Part shown: positions 30,187 through 39,865 of the stretch, in pieces
How positions within the stretch are numbered: position 1 is the first letter of the stretch
How the letters are laid out: each line of letters starts with the position of its first letter
NCBI GenBank assembly: GCA_963575745.1
Contig: CAUYUJ010003031.1
Span: 1 to 64,000, forward strand
DNA length: 64,000 nt
Direction: 5' to 3'
Source: Prorocentrum cordatum
Lineage: Eukaryota > Sar > Dinophyceae > Prorocentrales > Prorocentraceae
Position numbers and translations under genes: made by a program
Notes under the pieces: model-generated
What the model saw: only the letters and a program-made list of their open reading frames with translations
Databases searched by the model: none
Told to the model about the DNA's origin: nothing

Positions 30187-31125
30187 GTCTTAAAATGATT
30201 GTTGTTGTTATTGTTGTTGGTTGTTGGTTGTTGTTTGTTGTTTGTTGTCGTCGTCCCACCCGCGACCCGCCCCGCGACCCACCCACGACCCACCCCGAGA
30301 CCCACCCGCGACCCACCCGCGACCCACCCCGCAACCCACCCCGCGACCCACCCCGCGACCCACCCGCGACCCACCCGCGACCCACCCCGCGACCCGCCCG
30401 CGACCCACCCCGAGACCCCCCCGGCGACCCACCCGCGACCCACCCGCGACCCACCCGCGACCCACCCCGCGACCCACCCGCGACCCACCCCGCGACCCAC
30501 CCGCGACCCACCGCGACCCACCCGCGACCCACCTGCGACCCACTTCGCGACCCACCCAAAATTTTCGGCGCCTGCGGCGGGTTTCTGTTGCATTCGTTCC
30601 AGGTGGAGAACCTGCGACCCACCCGCGACCCAAACCGCGTTCACTGTACAAGTCACAATTTTCGGCGCCTGCGGCGGGCTGTTTTTGAATCCGTTCAAGG
30701 TGGAGGTGGAGAGCCCGCGACCCACCCACGACCCAAACTACGTTCACTGAACAAGCCAAAACTTCGGCGCCTGCGGCGGGGTTCTTTTGCATTCGTTCCA
30801 GGTGGAGAACCTGCGACCCAAACCGCGCTCAATGTACGAATCAAAATTTTCGGCGCTTGCGGCGAGGTGTTTTTGAATTCCTTCCAGGTGGAAGTGGAAA
30901 GCCCGCGACCCAAACTACGTTCACTGAACAAGCCAAAACATTCGGCGCCTGCGGCGAGTTGTTTTTGCATTCGTTCCGGGTGGCCCACCAGCGATCCCCC
31001 CCGCGCTGAACTTGTCAGAGCACGCAAATCGGCGCCTGCGGCGGGCTTGCTCGCATTGGTGTGGGAAAGCGCCCTCGTGCCGTTCCCCCGATCCGGCCCA
31101 CATTGACTCTACAACAACAATCGGC
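30187..31125. repeat. Block A: (TTG)n, CGCGACCCACC array, then GGCGCCTGCGGCG units
   Basis: (TTG)n (30,198-30,245) is followed by 11-12-bp units cgcgacccaccc (30,250-30,555). Five or six units of about 100 bp follow, each with ttttcggcgcctgcggcggg, ttgcattcgttccaggtgga and gcgacccaaac. The same three-part order recurs at 37,900-38,650. Long stop-free frames are artefacts. Confidence 0.95.
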
Positions 31126-31219
31126 GCCCGCCCCCTCACTCTTATCCGCAATTGCGGGGTGCTACGATGTCAATCAATCTATCTACCTGTGTGTGCGTGT
31201 GTGTGTGTGTGTGTGTGTG
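31126..31219. repeat. Dispersed repeat and (GT)n tract
   Basis: gcccgccccctcactcttat followed by ccgcaattgcggggtgcta (31,126-31,163) is identical to 39,132-39,175; both copies close a GGCGCCTGCGGCG block. A GT run (31,191-31,219) then abuts an SL-like sequence. Confidence 0.9.
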
Positions 31220-31241
31220 CCCGTAGCCTCCCTGGCTCAAG
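31220..31241 (+). other. Degenerate relict DinoSL downstream of a GT tract
   Basis: 17 of 22 positions match the leader; bases 2-9 (CCGTAGCC) and the last nine (TGGCTCAAG) are exact, and mismatches sit in the centre. No open frame of credible quality follows, only the dispersed repeat at 31,251. It may mark a decayed retrocopy. Confidence 0.5.
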
Positions 31242-31250
31242 CCTTCTCGG

Positions 31251-31311
31251 GCTCTCCAAGGAGGAACCTCCGCAAAAAGAGCTGAGGAGGATGGGGAACA
31301 ATTCGCAGGGT
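31251..31311 (+). repeat. Dispersed repeat A, partner at 32.48 kb
   Basis: ctccgcaaaaagagctgagg and ggggaacaattcgcaggg match 32,482-32,540 with small indels. The same order A then B occurs at both loci. Confidence 0.85.
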
Positions 31312-31452
31312 ACAGCGAAGAGGAAGAGGAATAATGAGGGAAGGATCATTGATACAACCTATCTGATTATTCATATAACTAATTGTTAGTATTCTTCTTC
31401 TTCTTCTCATTATTATTCGGATTCGTATTGATATTCTTCTTCTCCTTCGTAG

Positions 31453-31588
31453 AATGGCGATCCCGGAAAACAACACTGCGTTATCGCTCAATTGTCAGTT
31501 TTACCTTCCTGCCCTTCCACCAGCAGGCCAAACTTCAAGGACCCAGGTGCATGGTTCGAAGCGCCAATGTAGTCTTGTATGTATACAT
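31453..31588 (+). repeat. Dispersed repeat B, partner at 33.58 kb
   Basis: Segments such as accttcctgcc, ggtgcatgg and cgaagcgccaatg with agtcttgtatgtataca match 33,576-33,710 at roughly three quarters of positions. A and B lie about 140 bp apart here but over 1 kb apart in the second locus. Nothing else is seen in 31,589-31,769. Confidence 0.75.
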
Positions 31589-31769
31589 TCCCACTAGAAC
31601 CATCGCGCGCGCTTCGTGCGCGCTTAGGTTCTAGCTTGTCGAATGCTGACTGCATCGAGATTACAAGGCGGTCATGAATAATGAAGTCAGCATTATATGT
31701 TTCTTCTTGCCTCTTCCTCATTATTCCTCCTCCGCTCTCATCGACTGACCGGTGATCTGTCGCCAAGCT

Positions 31770-32110
31770 TCTTGGGGACCTCGTGACCCCTCCTGGGGGT
31801 CTCCTGGGGCGAAGATCTCGGGTTCTCGGTGCACGTTCCCGATAGTGGCCTTCGGCCCATCCCGCCACCGTGTCTGGGTTGTGGGATAGAAGCGCTTCTT
31901 GGAAGTTCGTTTGGAATTTGTGGGAGGCTTCACGGGGGCCTCTTGAAGGCAGTTTTGGAGGCCTCTTGCGGGCCGTTTGGGGTGCTCGTGGGGCGTCTTT
32001 TTGCGGCCGATCGTCGTGCAACGTTGGTCGCGGTCACGAAACAGCGGGGCGGGCGCCCCCTGGCCCCAAGAGGCCCCAGACACCCACCAGACGCCCGAAG
32101 ACGACCCAAA
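31770..32110. repeat. CCTCTTGG/CCAAGAGG repeats in opposed orientation
   Basis: The left part reads cctcttgg-type, the right part (from 32,058) ccaagagg-type, around a less repetitive centre. 31,841-31,883 is the inverted partner of 226-275. Confidence 0.75.
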
Positions 32111-32199
32111 GAAAATCCCCTAAGAGGCTTCCATAACGCAGAAAACAGTTATATCTCCAAAGTTTCTGCATGATTTTGAGGATGCCCTGCTCTTCGGTC

Positions 32200-32480
32200 G
32201 GGTGGGCGTCCGAGACCGCAAAACCATCCGAAAGGGCTTCCAGGCAGTCCAAGAGAGCCCGAAGACGGCATAACAGAGTTCCAAGATGGCGTAAGAAATC
32301 TTCATGACTGCCCAAGATTGCCCCCAACCGCCCTCCGAAGCATTCCAAATCGTGACCCGGTCGTTCAGTGAGACTGGAGGCAGAGTGGCCTGAGGAAGCC
32401 CCCAAAGGCTCCCAAAAGACGCCCAAAAGGCCTACAGAAGGCCTTAAGAAAACCTGAACAACTTCCGTAAGGCCCCCAGA
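32200..32480. repeat. CCAAGAGG-family repeats
   Basis: Loose ccaagatggc, ccaaaaggcc and cccaaaagacg units continuing the previous block. No gene. Confidence 0.65.
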
Positions 32481-32481
32481 G

Positions 32482-32540
32482 GCTCTCGAAGGAGGTGCCT
32501 CCGCAAAAAGAGCTGAGGATGGGGAAGAATTCGCAGGATA
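32482..32540 (+). repeat. Dispersed repeat A, second copy
   Basis: Matches 31,251-31,311. It is followed by satellite DNA instead of by repeat B directly. Confidence 0.85.
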
Positions 32541-32634
32541 GGGCGAGAAGAAGGAACAAGAAACATGGAATAATCGGGTGATAAGGAGGTTGTGGAGGGG
32601 GAGAGGGGGGGAACCAACGTCTGACTCACTATCG

Positions 32635-33135
32635 CTCTCACGATCGATCTCACTCAACGGGACAACGCGGGCCATCACGGGACACCACAGGACACCGCGG
32701 GACACCTCTCGATCTCACTATCGGTCTCACTGTCGATCTCACTATCGATCTCACTCAACGCGACACCATAGGACACCACTGGACACCTCGGGACACCACA
32801 TCGATCTCACTATCGATCTCACTATCGATCTCACTATTGATCTCACTATCGATCTCACTCAACGGGACACCACGGGACACCATGGGACACCTGTCGATCT
32901 CACTATCGATCTCACTTTTTGGGACACCACGGGACACCACATCGATCTCACTATCGATCTCACTATCGATCTCACTCAACGGGGCACCACGGGGCACCAC
33001 GGGACACCTGTCGATCTCACTATCGATCTCACTTTTTGGGACACCACGGGACACCTCGAGGCACCACATCGATCTCAGTATCGATCTCAGTATCGATCTC
33101 AGTATCGATCTCACTCAACGGGACTCCACGGGACA
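32635..33135. repeat. TCGATCTCACTA and GGGACACCAC satellite
   Basis: Runs of a 12-bp unit, tcgatctcacta, alternate with a 10-bp unit, gggacaccac, in a higher-order pattern. It lies between copies of repeats A and B, so it expanded within that locus. Confidence 0.95.
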
Positions 33136-33475
33136 CCATAGGACACTACGGGACACCGCGGGACACCGCGAGCCACCGCCGGACGGACGGACGGACGGGG
33201 GAGGATCATTTGTCTTGACTTCGCCCTAGCAACGGCGGACACCACGGGACACCACGGGACACCACGGGACACCACGGGACACCGTGGGACACCACGGGCC
33301 ACCGCCGGACGGACAGACGGACGGGGGAGAACCATTTGTCTTGACTTCGCCCTAGCAACGGCGGACACCACGGGACACCACGGGACACCGCGGGACACCG
33401 CGGGCCACCGCCGGACGGACGGACGGACGGGGGAGAACCATTTGCCTTGACTTCGCCCTAGCAACGGCGGGTTCA
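33136..33475. repeat. Higher-order repeat of about 107-125 bp
   Basis: Three units contain the phrase cggacggacggacggggg, then gaaccatttgtcttgacttc, gccctagcaacggcgg and a run of gggacaccac. They start near 33,180, 33,305 and 33,412. Confidence 0.9.
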
Positions 33476-33575
33476 TTCCTCTCGCGCGCCCACGCAGCTT
33501 CGCCTCGCCCGCACGCACGCCACGAACGAAACGAAACGATTCCCACTGCGATCTCACCTCCCAACCTCCGATCAT

Positions 33576-33710
33576 AACGGCGATGTCAGAAAAAGGCAAC
33601 AAGGAAACATCGCTAATTTGTCTGCTTGACCTTCCTGCCACTGCGCCTGCATACCAAACTTTAAGGACCAAGGTGCATGGCGCGAAGCGCCAATGCAGTC
33701 TTGTATACAT
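33576..33710 (+). repeat. Dispersed repeat B, second copy
   Basis: Partner of 31,453-31,588. The end runs into an atgcatgcatgtaggtatat-type microsatellite to 33,790. Confidence 0.75.
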
Positions 33711-33790
33711 GTTTGCATGTATGCATGCATGTAGGTATATGTGTATGCACATGTATGTATTTACATGCGCACACATATGTATGTGTATGG

Positions 33791-34499
33791 TTTTGCGATG
33801 ATATTTCTTAGTGAAAAGCACGTTCGAAGTCGGGGCTGCCCTCTCGGCAAGATGGTGCGCCAGACCTCGTCGAATGTGTCCTCATCCGACCGCGCGGGGT
33901 CGGCGTCGGGGAGGAGCTGCCGCGCGACTCGCTCATGGCCTCGGGGGGACGGGGGGGCAGAGGATGGCGGGATCGGGTCGGACCAGACCGAGGAGCAAAG
34001 TGACGGCACACACACAACTTCGGAGGTCCGCGCGGACCTCCGAACGTTTATGCTTGTGCTACTTTGGTTCTTGGAGCGGAAGCTCAAATGTGTGGAGACC
34101 AGCCGGGCGCACGCCAACATGGATTGGAGATCCATGGATCTGGCGCGAGAGCGCCAGATCCACAGATCGGGAGAGGTACCCCCGAACGATGAGGCCAACG
34201 TCACCTCATTTGGCGACGGGTCGCCCCGATTACGTGAGGAAGCGGGGCCCGTCGTAAGTCCACGCGCCTTGATCCTTGTTTGCGTTACTTTGAACCAAGG
34301 CGAAGAAAAAGCAGCAGAGAGAGTTGGCGGCGCGCACAAGGGGGTAGGAGGAGGGGGAAGGCTTCCTGGAAGGAGGCTGCTTCTTGAAGGCGCCGGCCCT
34401 ACACCTATAGATAAGGCCTGCGCCTTTTTAGAATCAGGGGTGCTTCTAAGAAACCTTCCCCCCTCCCCCTGCCACCCCTCTACGCGCGGCCGAGAGTGG
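33791..34499. other. No certain gene; palindromes inside
   Basis: A mixed region where both strands are open over long distances, which I do not accept as coding. A perfect 22-bp palindrome CGGAGGTCCGC|GCGGACCTCCG lies at 34,021-34,042. A 12-bp stem with a GAGA loop (TGGATCTGGCGC…) lies at about 34,135-34,162. The first shares its arm with foldback elements near 44.34 and 59.35 kb. Confidence 0.6.
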
Positions 34500-34528
34500 G
34501 AGAAAGAGAGAGAGAGAGAGAGAGAGAG

Positions 34529-34565
<37 letters not shown>

Positions 34566-34572
34566 CAGAGAG
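34500..34572. repeat. (GA)n microsatellite
   Basis: gagagagaga runs interrupted by single A or C substitutions. Confidence 0.95.
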
Positions 34573-34965
34573 CTCTGATCTCCGCCCAGCCGCGGTGCGA
34601 GGGGACGCCTGCCTCCACTTCGTCGGTCGCGAAGCCAGGGCGAGGACGAGGACGAAGAGGAGGAGGAGGAGGAGGACGGACGCGGACGCTCGCGTGCGTG
34701 CCGTGGCGCGGTCCCTCTGGGAACGGAGCGGTGGCGCCGTGGCGCCACGATACTGTGGTGTATGGTAAAACATGCATTCGAGACACATACAAAAAATTAG
34801 GTGCATCAGAGGGGAGGGGGGGAGGAGGGAGAGGCATCCTTGTTGTCGGAGTCGTTGTGTGTGCGTGTCGTGGATGATGATGCCGTCGTTGATGCTTCAC
34901 ACTCGTATGGTCACATGGCAATCTCAAGTTTGGGAGCTGGAGTTGAAGCCGGAGAGATGGGATCC

Positions 34966-35125
34966 AGGAAGAAGAGGAGGAGGAGGAGGAGGAGGAGGAG
35001 GAGGAGGAAGAGGAGGAGGAGGAGAGGGAAAAGGAGGAGGAGGAGGAGGAGGAGGAGAGGAGGAGGAGGAGGAGGAGGAGGAGGAGGGGGAGGGGGAGGG
35101 GGAGGGGGAGGGGGAGGGGGACAAG
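34966..35125 (+). repeat. (GGA)n tract
   Basis: GGA units with G-rich interruptions ending in gggggagggggaggggga. Purines on the plus strand. Confidence 0.95.
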
Positions 35126-35234
35126 CTAGGTGCGCTCGCGTCATATCTGACATCCCACCCCTCCCTCCCATCCCTTGCCATGGCGCAGATCCCCTCTCTA
35201 CTCGCACAGTCGGATGTCAGGCAGGGCGATGATC

Positions 35235-35520
35235 CCGAAAGGGTACGCGATGCATTGTAGAGCACGGCGTGGCATGGCATGGCGTAGAAGAGCACCGCGA
35301 AGCGTAGTTCAACCTGGCATTGCATTGCATGCCGTGGCACGGGAAATGACGCCAGCGATGCAGCGGGAGCACGAGTCGAAACGAGCGGAACCGCGGAAAT
35401 GAGGCCAGCGCTGCAGCGGGAGCGGGATTCGGAACGAGCGGAAGCACGGAAATGAGGCCAGCGCTGCAGCGGGAGCACGATTCGGAACGAGCGGGGCCCG
35501 AAAATGAGGCCGGCGCCTCA
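35235..35520. repeat. About 58-bp GCGCTGCAGCGGGAGC tandem repeat
   Basis: aatgaggccagcgctgcagc, gggagcacgattcggaacga and gcgg recur near 35,345, 35,400, 35,455 and again at 35,940. An imperfect (gcatg)n stretch precedes. Confidence 0.85.
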
Positions 35521-36070
35521 GCGAGAGCAGCATTTTGGGAAAAAATGTAGGCGAAAGCCTAACTCCGGGGAAGGTAGAAACTCAGCATTTTCAAAAGAAA
35601 AAATTGTATTGGAATGGCCTTTTTTCGGCGCCGCCTCGGAACTCGATTTTCCGGCGCCGGCCGGAACCGGCTCCGGACCTGGCCTGGGCGCCGGCCCGGG
35701 CGCCGGCTCGGGCGTCCAGCCCGGGCGCTGGCTCGGGCGCCGGCCTGGGCGTCGGAATCGGCCCGGGAGGCCTCCCGGGCGCCGGAAGCAGAAATTCAGC
35801 ATTTTCAGAAGAAAAAAAAAATTAGAATGGCCTTTTTTCGGCGCCGCCTTTTCCGGCACCAGCCGGAACCGGCTCCGGACCCGGCCCGAGCGCCCGCCCG
35901 GGCGCTGGCTCGAGCGTGCAGCCCGGGCGCCGGCGGGAATGATGCCAGCGCTGCAGCGGGAGCACGATTCGGAACGAGCGGGGCCCGAAAATGAGGCCGG
36001 CGCCTCAGCGAGAGCAGCATTTTGGAAACAAATGCAGGCGAAAACCCAACTCCGGGGAAACCTGTGTAAA
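35505..36070. repeat. Direct duplication of a GGCGCCGCC/CCGGAACCGG module
   Basis: cagcattttcaaaagaaaaa, ggccttttttcggcgccgcc and gccggaaccggctccgga occur at 35,585-35,680 and 35,795-35,885. cctcagcgagagcagcattt occurs at 35,515 and 36,003. The ordered recurrence indicates a segmental tandem duplication. Confidence 0.85.
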
Positions 36071-36149
36071 AAACAGTACGCGGGGGGGGGGGGGGGCGAA
36101 TATTCCCAAGACGTCATCAGGGGAAGAGGGAGAGTAGTATTCATATTGA

Positions 36150-36309
36150 ATTGTGGAGGTGGAGGAGGAGGAGGAGGAGGAGGAGGAGGAGGAGGAGGAG
36201 GAGGAGGAGGAGGAGGAGGAGGAGGAGGAGGAGGAGGAGGAGGAGGAGGAGGAGGAGGAGAGAGGAGGAGGAGGAGGAGGAGGAGGAGGAGGAGGAGGAG
36301 GAGGAGGAG

Positions 36310-36348
<39 letters not shown>
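36150..36348 (+). repeat. (GGA)n followed by (CTG)n
   Basis: About 155 bp of nearly pure GGA, then gctgctgctg to 36,346. Confidence 0.98.
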
Positions 36349-36679
36349 ACGGCTACTGGAAGGCTCCCTCTGAGGAGCGAGTTATACATACTCACGCGTG
36401 CAACTCTACACGTGCAGCGCAGCTCGAAAAAGAGGCGCAGGGACCGAGACGGTACCCCGCCAGCGAGGGGACCGAGCGAGGACCGCACGGGAGGTCGACG
36501 GGGGCCCGAGGGACGAGGAGGAGGACGGGTGGCGGGCCTGGTCGGATTCCGCTGGCAGCGACAGCGACCTCCCTCTGGCCGTCTGCCTCGAGTTCCTCCG
36601 CCTGGCGCAGCCCAGCGTCCCTCATCAGGCTCAGTGGGAGGCTCACCTCCTGCAGCCGAGGAGGACGCGGATATCGATC
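36349..36679. other. No gene seen
   Basis: GC-rich sequence without a supported coding region or repeat. Confidence 0.35.
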
Positions 36680-37262
36680 TCACCGACGGCGCCCTGCTGC
36701 AGGAGTGGCGTCCCGTAGACCAGCTGCGGCCGCCTCGGCTGCAAGCGCCGCCGCCGCGTAGGTCTCGCCCGCCGCCTGGTAGGTCGTCGCCTCCGCCGCC
36801 GTCGGGACCCGGCGGAACCGATAACTCGCCTGCGCCGTGATCCCAGGAGGGCGGTTGCGATCGGGACACATGCGGATCGCCGCGATGCCCGCCGACCGGC
36901 CCGAGTAGTCTTCGTCGTTGACGTCGCCATCAGGAGTACAGATGATTAGCCGCCACATGTCAATCCGATTCGGTGCCTGTGGTAGCAAATGGCCCAACAC
37001 CAGACGCTGATGCCAGAGCTGGTCGCCGACGTACAGCACCCACACCCAGCGGTCGGGCAGCAGCGAGGACATCAGATTCCCCAGCAGCTGTGGTCACCGT
37101 CAGGCGCGGCACGACGAGGCGGAGGACTGCACGCAGCGCGCAGCTGTTCACGGTGCCGGGCGCGAAACCCAGCACGATGGCAAGCAGCACCCACCAGTAG
37201 TCGACCGCGCCCAGGCTGGGCGCCTCTGCCCGGGACGCGTCGGCGGCCGGGCACTCCTGCAA
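36680..37262 (-). pseudogene. Fragment of a recurrent dinoflagellate retroelement-type domain
   Basis: On the minus strand a hydrophobic segment (WWVLLAIVLGF, about 37,200) leads, after a frameshift near 37,085, into RWVWVLYVGDQLWHQRLVLG, LIICTPDGDVNDEDYSGRSA and ASYRFRRVPTAAEATTY, ending in an Ala-rich tail and a stop at 36,680. From general knowledge, the order W…VG..LWH.R, TPD.D.Y/N.ED and YRF..PT is common in dinoflagellate predicted proteins, some associated with retroelements. I cannot place it more precisely and no catalytic domain is present. The frameshift and isolation argue for a broken copy. Confidence 0.4.
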
Positions 37263-37834
37263 AATCGGCGCCGGGGCCCCAGGACGCGGGGGTCAGGCCG
37301 CGCACCGCGGACACGGGTGTGTCGTCGGACAGCCCGGGCACACAGGGCACGGAGGCGCCGATGGGCACCGAGAGAGGTACGATACAGCTATCTGGGAAAC
37401 GTATTCGAGGTATGGGGAGAGAGCTGCGAGCATGGGGTGTGGGCTTGTTCAAGCTTGAGCACAGACGTTTAAGGAGACGACCCTCGACGCAATCCAGAGA
37501 CAGACAACCACATGTGAACAAATGTCTCTATCTCTCTCTATATATATACACAAATGAAGTTACACATACACGTATTCGTATATGTCTCTGTAGGTGTGTC
37601 TGCACATACATATATACATACATATTCTTACTGTTTATCTATTATTATGATTACTATGGCTACTATGATTTTTTTTATGATTCTTATACTTATCACGATT
37701 CTTAGGGTTATTATTAATATTACCATCATCAATATTTCTAATTATTCTTAGTGTGATGATGCCGAGTCTTGTTAATAATAATGCTACTACTAATATTACT
37801 GTTAGTAAAAATATTAATACTACTACGTATTCTT
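37263..37834. other. No gene seen; AT-rich microsatellites
   Basis: GC-rich to 37,500, then tctctatatatatacacaaa and an AT-rich stretch (tattattatgattactatgg) to about 37,830. Confidence 0.5.
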
Positions 37835-37909
37835 CAGAGTGAGGGGGCCGAACGGTCATTCATTGTCCCTGGGTGCGTGGCTGAAGTGAGATTCCGCGGT
37901 GCGGATTCG

Positions 37910-37974
<65 letters not shown>

Positions 37975-38649
37975 GTTGTTGCTGTTGTTTGTTGTCGTCG
38001 TCCCACCCGCAACCCGCCCCGCGACCCACCCGCGACCCACCCGCGACCCACCCGCGACCCACCCGCGACCCACCCCGCGACCCACCCCGCGACCCACCCC
38101 GCGACCCACCCTGCGATCCACCCTGCGACCCACCCGCGACCCACCCGCGACCCACCCCGCGACCCACCCCGCGGCCCACCCCGCGACCCACCCGCGACCC
38201 ACCCGCGACCCACCCCGCGACCCGCCCGCGGCCCACCCCGCGACCCACCCGCGACCCGCCCGCGACCCACCCGCGACCCACCCGCGACCCACCCGCGACC
38301 ACACCTTCGACCCAAACCACGTTCAAGGTACAAGCCAACATTTTCGGCGCCTGCGGCGGGCTTTTTTTGCATTCCTTCCAGGTGGAGAGCCCGCGACCCA
38401 CCCCGCGATCAACTCGCGACCAACCCGCGACCCAAACCACGTTCAGGGTACAAACCACATTTTTCGGCAGGTGGAGAGACCGCGGCCCACCCGCGACCAC
38501 GTTCAGGGTACAAACCAATTTTTTCGGCGCCTGCGGCGAGCTTTTTTTGCATTCGTTCCCGGTGGAGAACCCGCGGCCCACCCGCGACCCAAACCACGTT
38601 CAGTGTACAAACCAATTTTTTCGGCGCCTGCGGCGGGCTGCTTTTGCAG
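37835..38649. repeat. Block B: second copy of the CGCGACCCACC array complex
   Basis: The module shared with 12,789-12,940 (37,835-37,910) is followed by about 20 (TTG), the 11-12-bp cgcgacccaccc array (37,995-38,310) and three or four ttcggcgcctgcggcgggc units (38,340-38,650). Block A shows the same order. Confidence 0.95.
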
Positions 38650-39130
38650 GAGGACGAGGAGGGGGAGGAGGAGGAGGAGGAGGAGGAGGAGCAGCAGGAG
38701 GAGGAGGAGCAGCAGGAGGAGGAGGAGGAGCAGCAGGAGGAGGAGGAGGAGGGGAGGGGACGACGACGATGACGTCGACGACGACGACGACGACGAAAAG
38801 GAGGAGGGTGGAGGATCGGGAGGGGGGGAAGAGGAGGAGGACGACGAGGAGGAACATGACGACAATGGGAGGACGATGATGGAAGGACGAGGGGGGGAGA
38901 GGGAGGACGAGGAAGAAGCGGAGGAGGAGGAGGAGGACGAGGTGGAGGAGGAGGACGACGATGACGATGAGAACGAGGACGAGGACGAGGAAGAGGAGGA
39001 GGAGTAGGAGGCGGAGGAGGAGGAGGAAGAGGAGGAGGAGGAGGAGGAGGAGGAGGAGGAGGAGGAGGAGGAGGAGAGCGCCATCGACAAGGAAGGTGGG
39101 GGCCACGAGGTCCGCCGGCTTGACGACGCC
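38650..39130 (+). repeat. Long degenerate (GGA/GAC)n tract
   Basis: Purine-rich tract with gac and gat interruptions to about 39,078, then a short unique stretch. Acidic or Ser-rich frames across it are artefacts. Confidence 0.95.
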
Positions 39131-39200
39131 CGCGTCGCCCGCGCCCGCCCCCTCACTCTTATCCGCAATTGCGGGGTGCTATATATTATTGTTGTTGCCC
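39131..39200. repeat. Dispersed repeat closing block B
   Basis: Same sequence as 31,126-31,163, then tatattattgttgttgcccc and nine C residues. Confidence 0.9.
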
Positions 39201-39339
39201 CCCCCCCGCAGCTCGGGGCGCGAAGCCCCGCCAACGCTGCATCCGTGGCCGCCCGAGCTGGTCTGGCCCGCCGCGTCTCCCGCCTGCTGGGGCATGGGCG
39301 GCCCTCCCGAACGAGGATGCCGCCACCACCAGCGTCCCT

Positions 39340-39625
39340 CCAAGAGGGCATGGGAGGGCTCAGAAGAGCTCCAAGAGGGCTCCAACAACGGGGCTCCAAG
39401 AAGACACCACAAGGACCCTGGAGACGTGCCACGGCCGTGGCGCGTCTCCGCGGCCCTCTTGGGGACCCCTTTGGGATTCTCTTGGAGCCCTCTTGGGCCC
39501 CTCCAAAACGGCTCGGGAGCGTTCAGAGGAACTCCAAGAGGACTCCAAAACGACCCCAGAGATGGGCCACGGGCGTGGCACATCTCTGGGGCCCTCTTGG
39601 GGTCCTTCGGAGCCCTATAGCGCCC
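39340..39625. repeat. CCAAGAGG/CCTCTTGG repeats around two long palindromes
   Basis: 39,421-39,448 is a 28-bp near-palindrome (GAGACGTGCCACGG/CCGTGGCGCGTCTC). 39,555-39,591 is a second hairpin with about 17-bp arms (ccccagagatgggccac). The outer repeats read ccaagag on the left and ctcttgg on the right of each. Confidence 0.85.
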
Positions 39626-39777
39626 CTCGTAGTTGCCTAGGAAGCCTCAGAAGCATCGTCCTCGTCACTGTTCCTGACCCTGGAGGAGTGGGCGGCACCG
39701 TGGCCTCGACCTCACGCGGGCTCAAACAAGAAGACGCCTTGGGGGCGCCAGGCGCTGGAAGGAAGAGAAGGAAAGAC

Positions 39778-39865
39778 GGAGGAGGAGGAGGAGGAGGAGG
39801 AGGAGGAGGAGGAGGAGGAGGAGGAGGAGGAGGAGGAGGAGGAGGTGGAGGAAGAGGAGGTGGTG
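39778..39865 (+). repeat. (GGA)n tract
   Basis: About 75 bp of pure GGA then ggtggaggaagagg. Confidence 0.98.

Noticed and set aside
29328-31106. Long plus-strand open frame of nearly 600 codons
   Set aside because: It runs through the 21-bp and 11-12-bp minisatellites and the GGCGCC units; composition and periodicity explain the lack of stops.
33741-34927. Overlapping long frames on both strands around 34 kb
   Set aside because: Both strands are open over the same region with GA and GGA repeats inside; no domain or consistent coding bias is visible.
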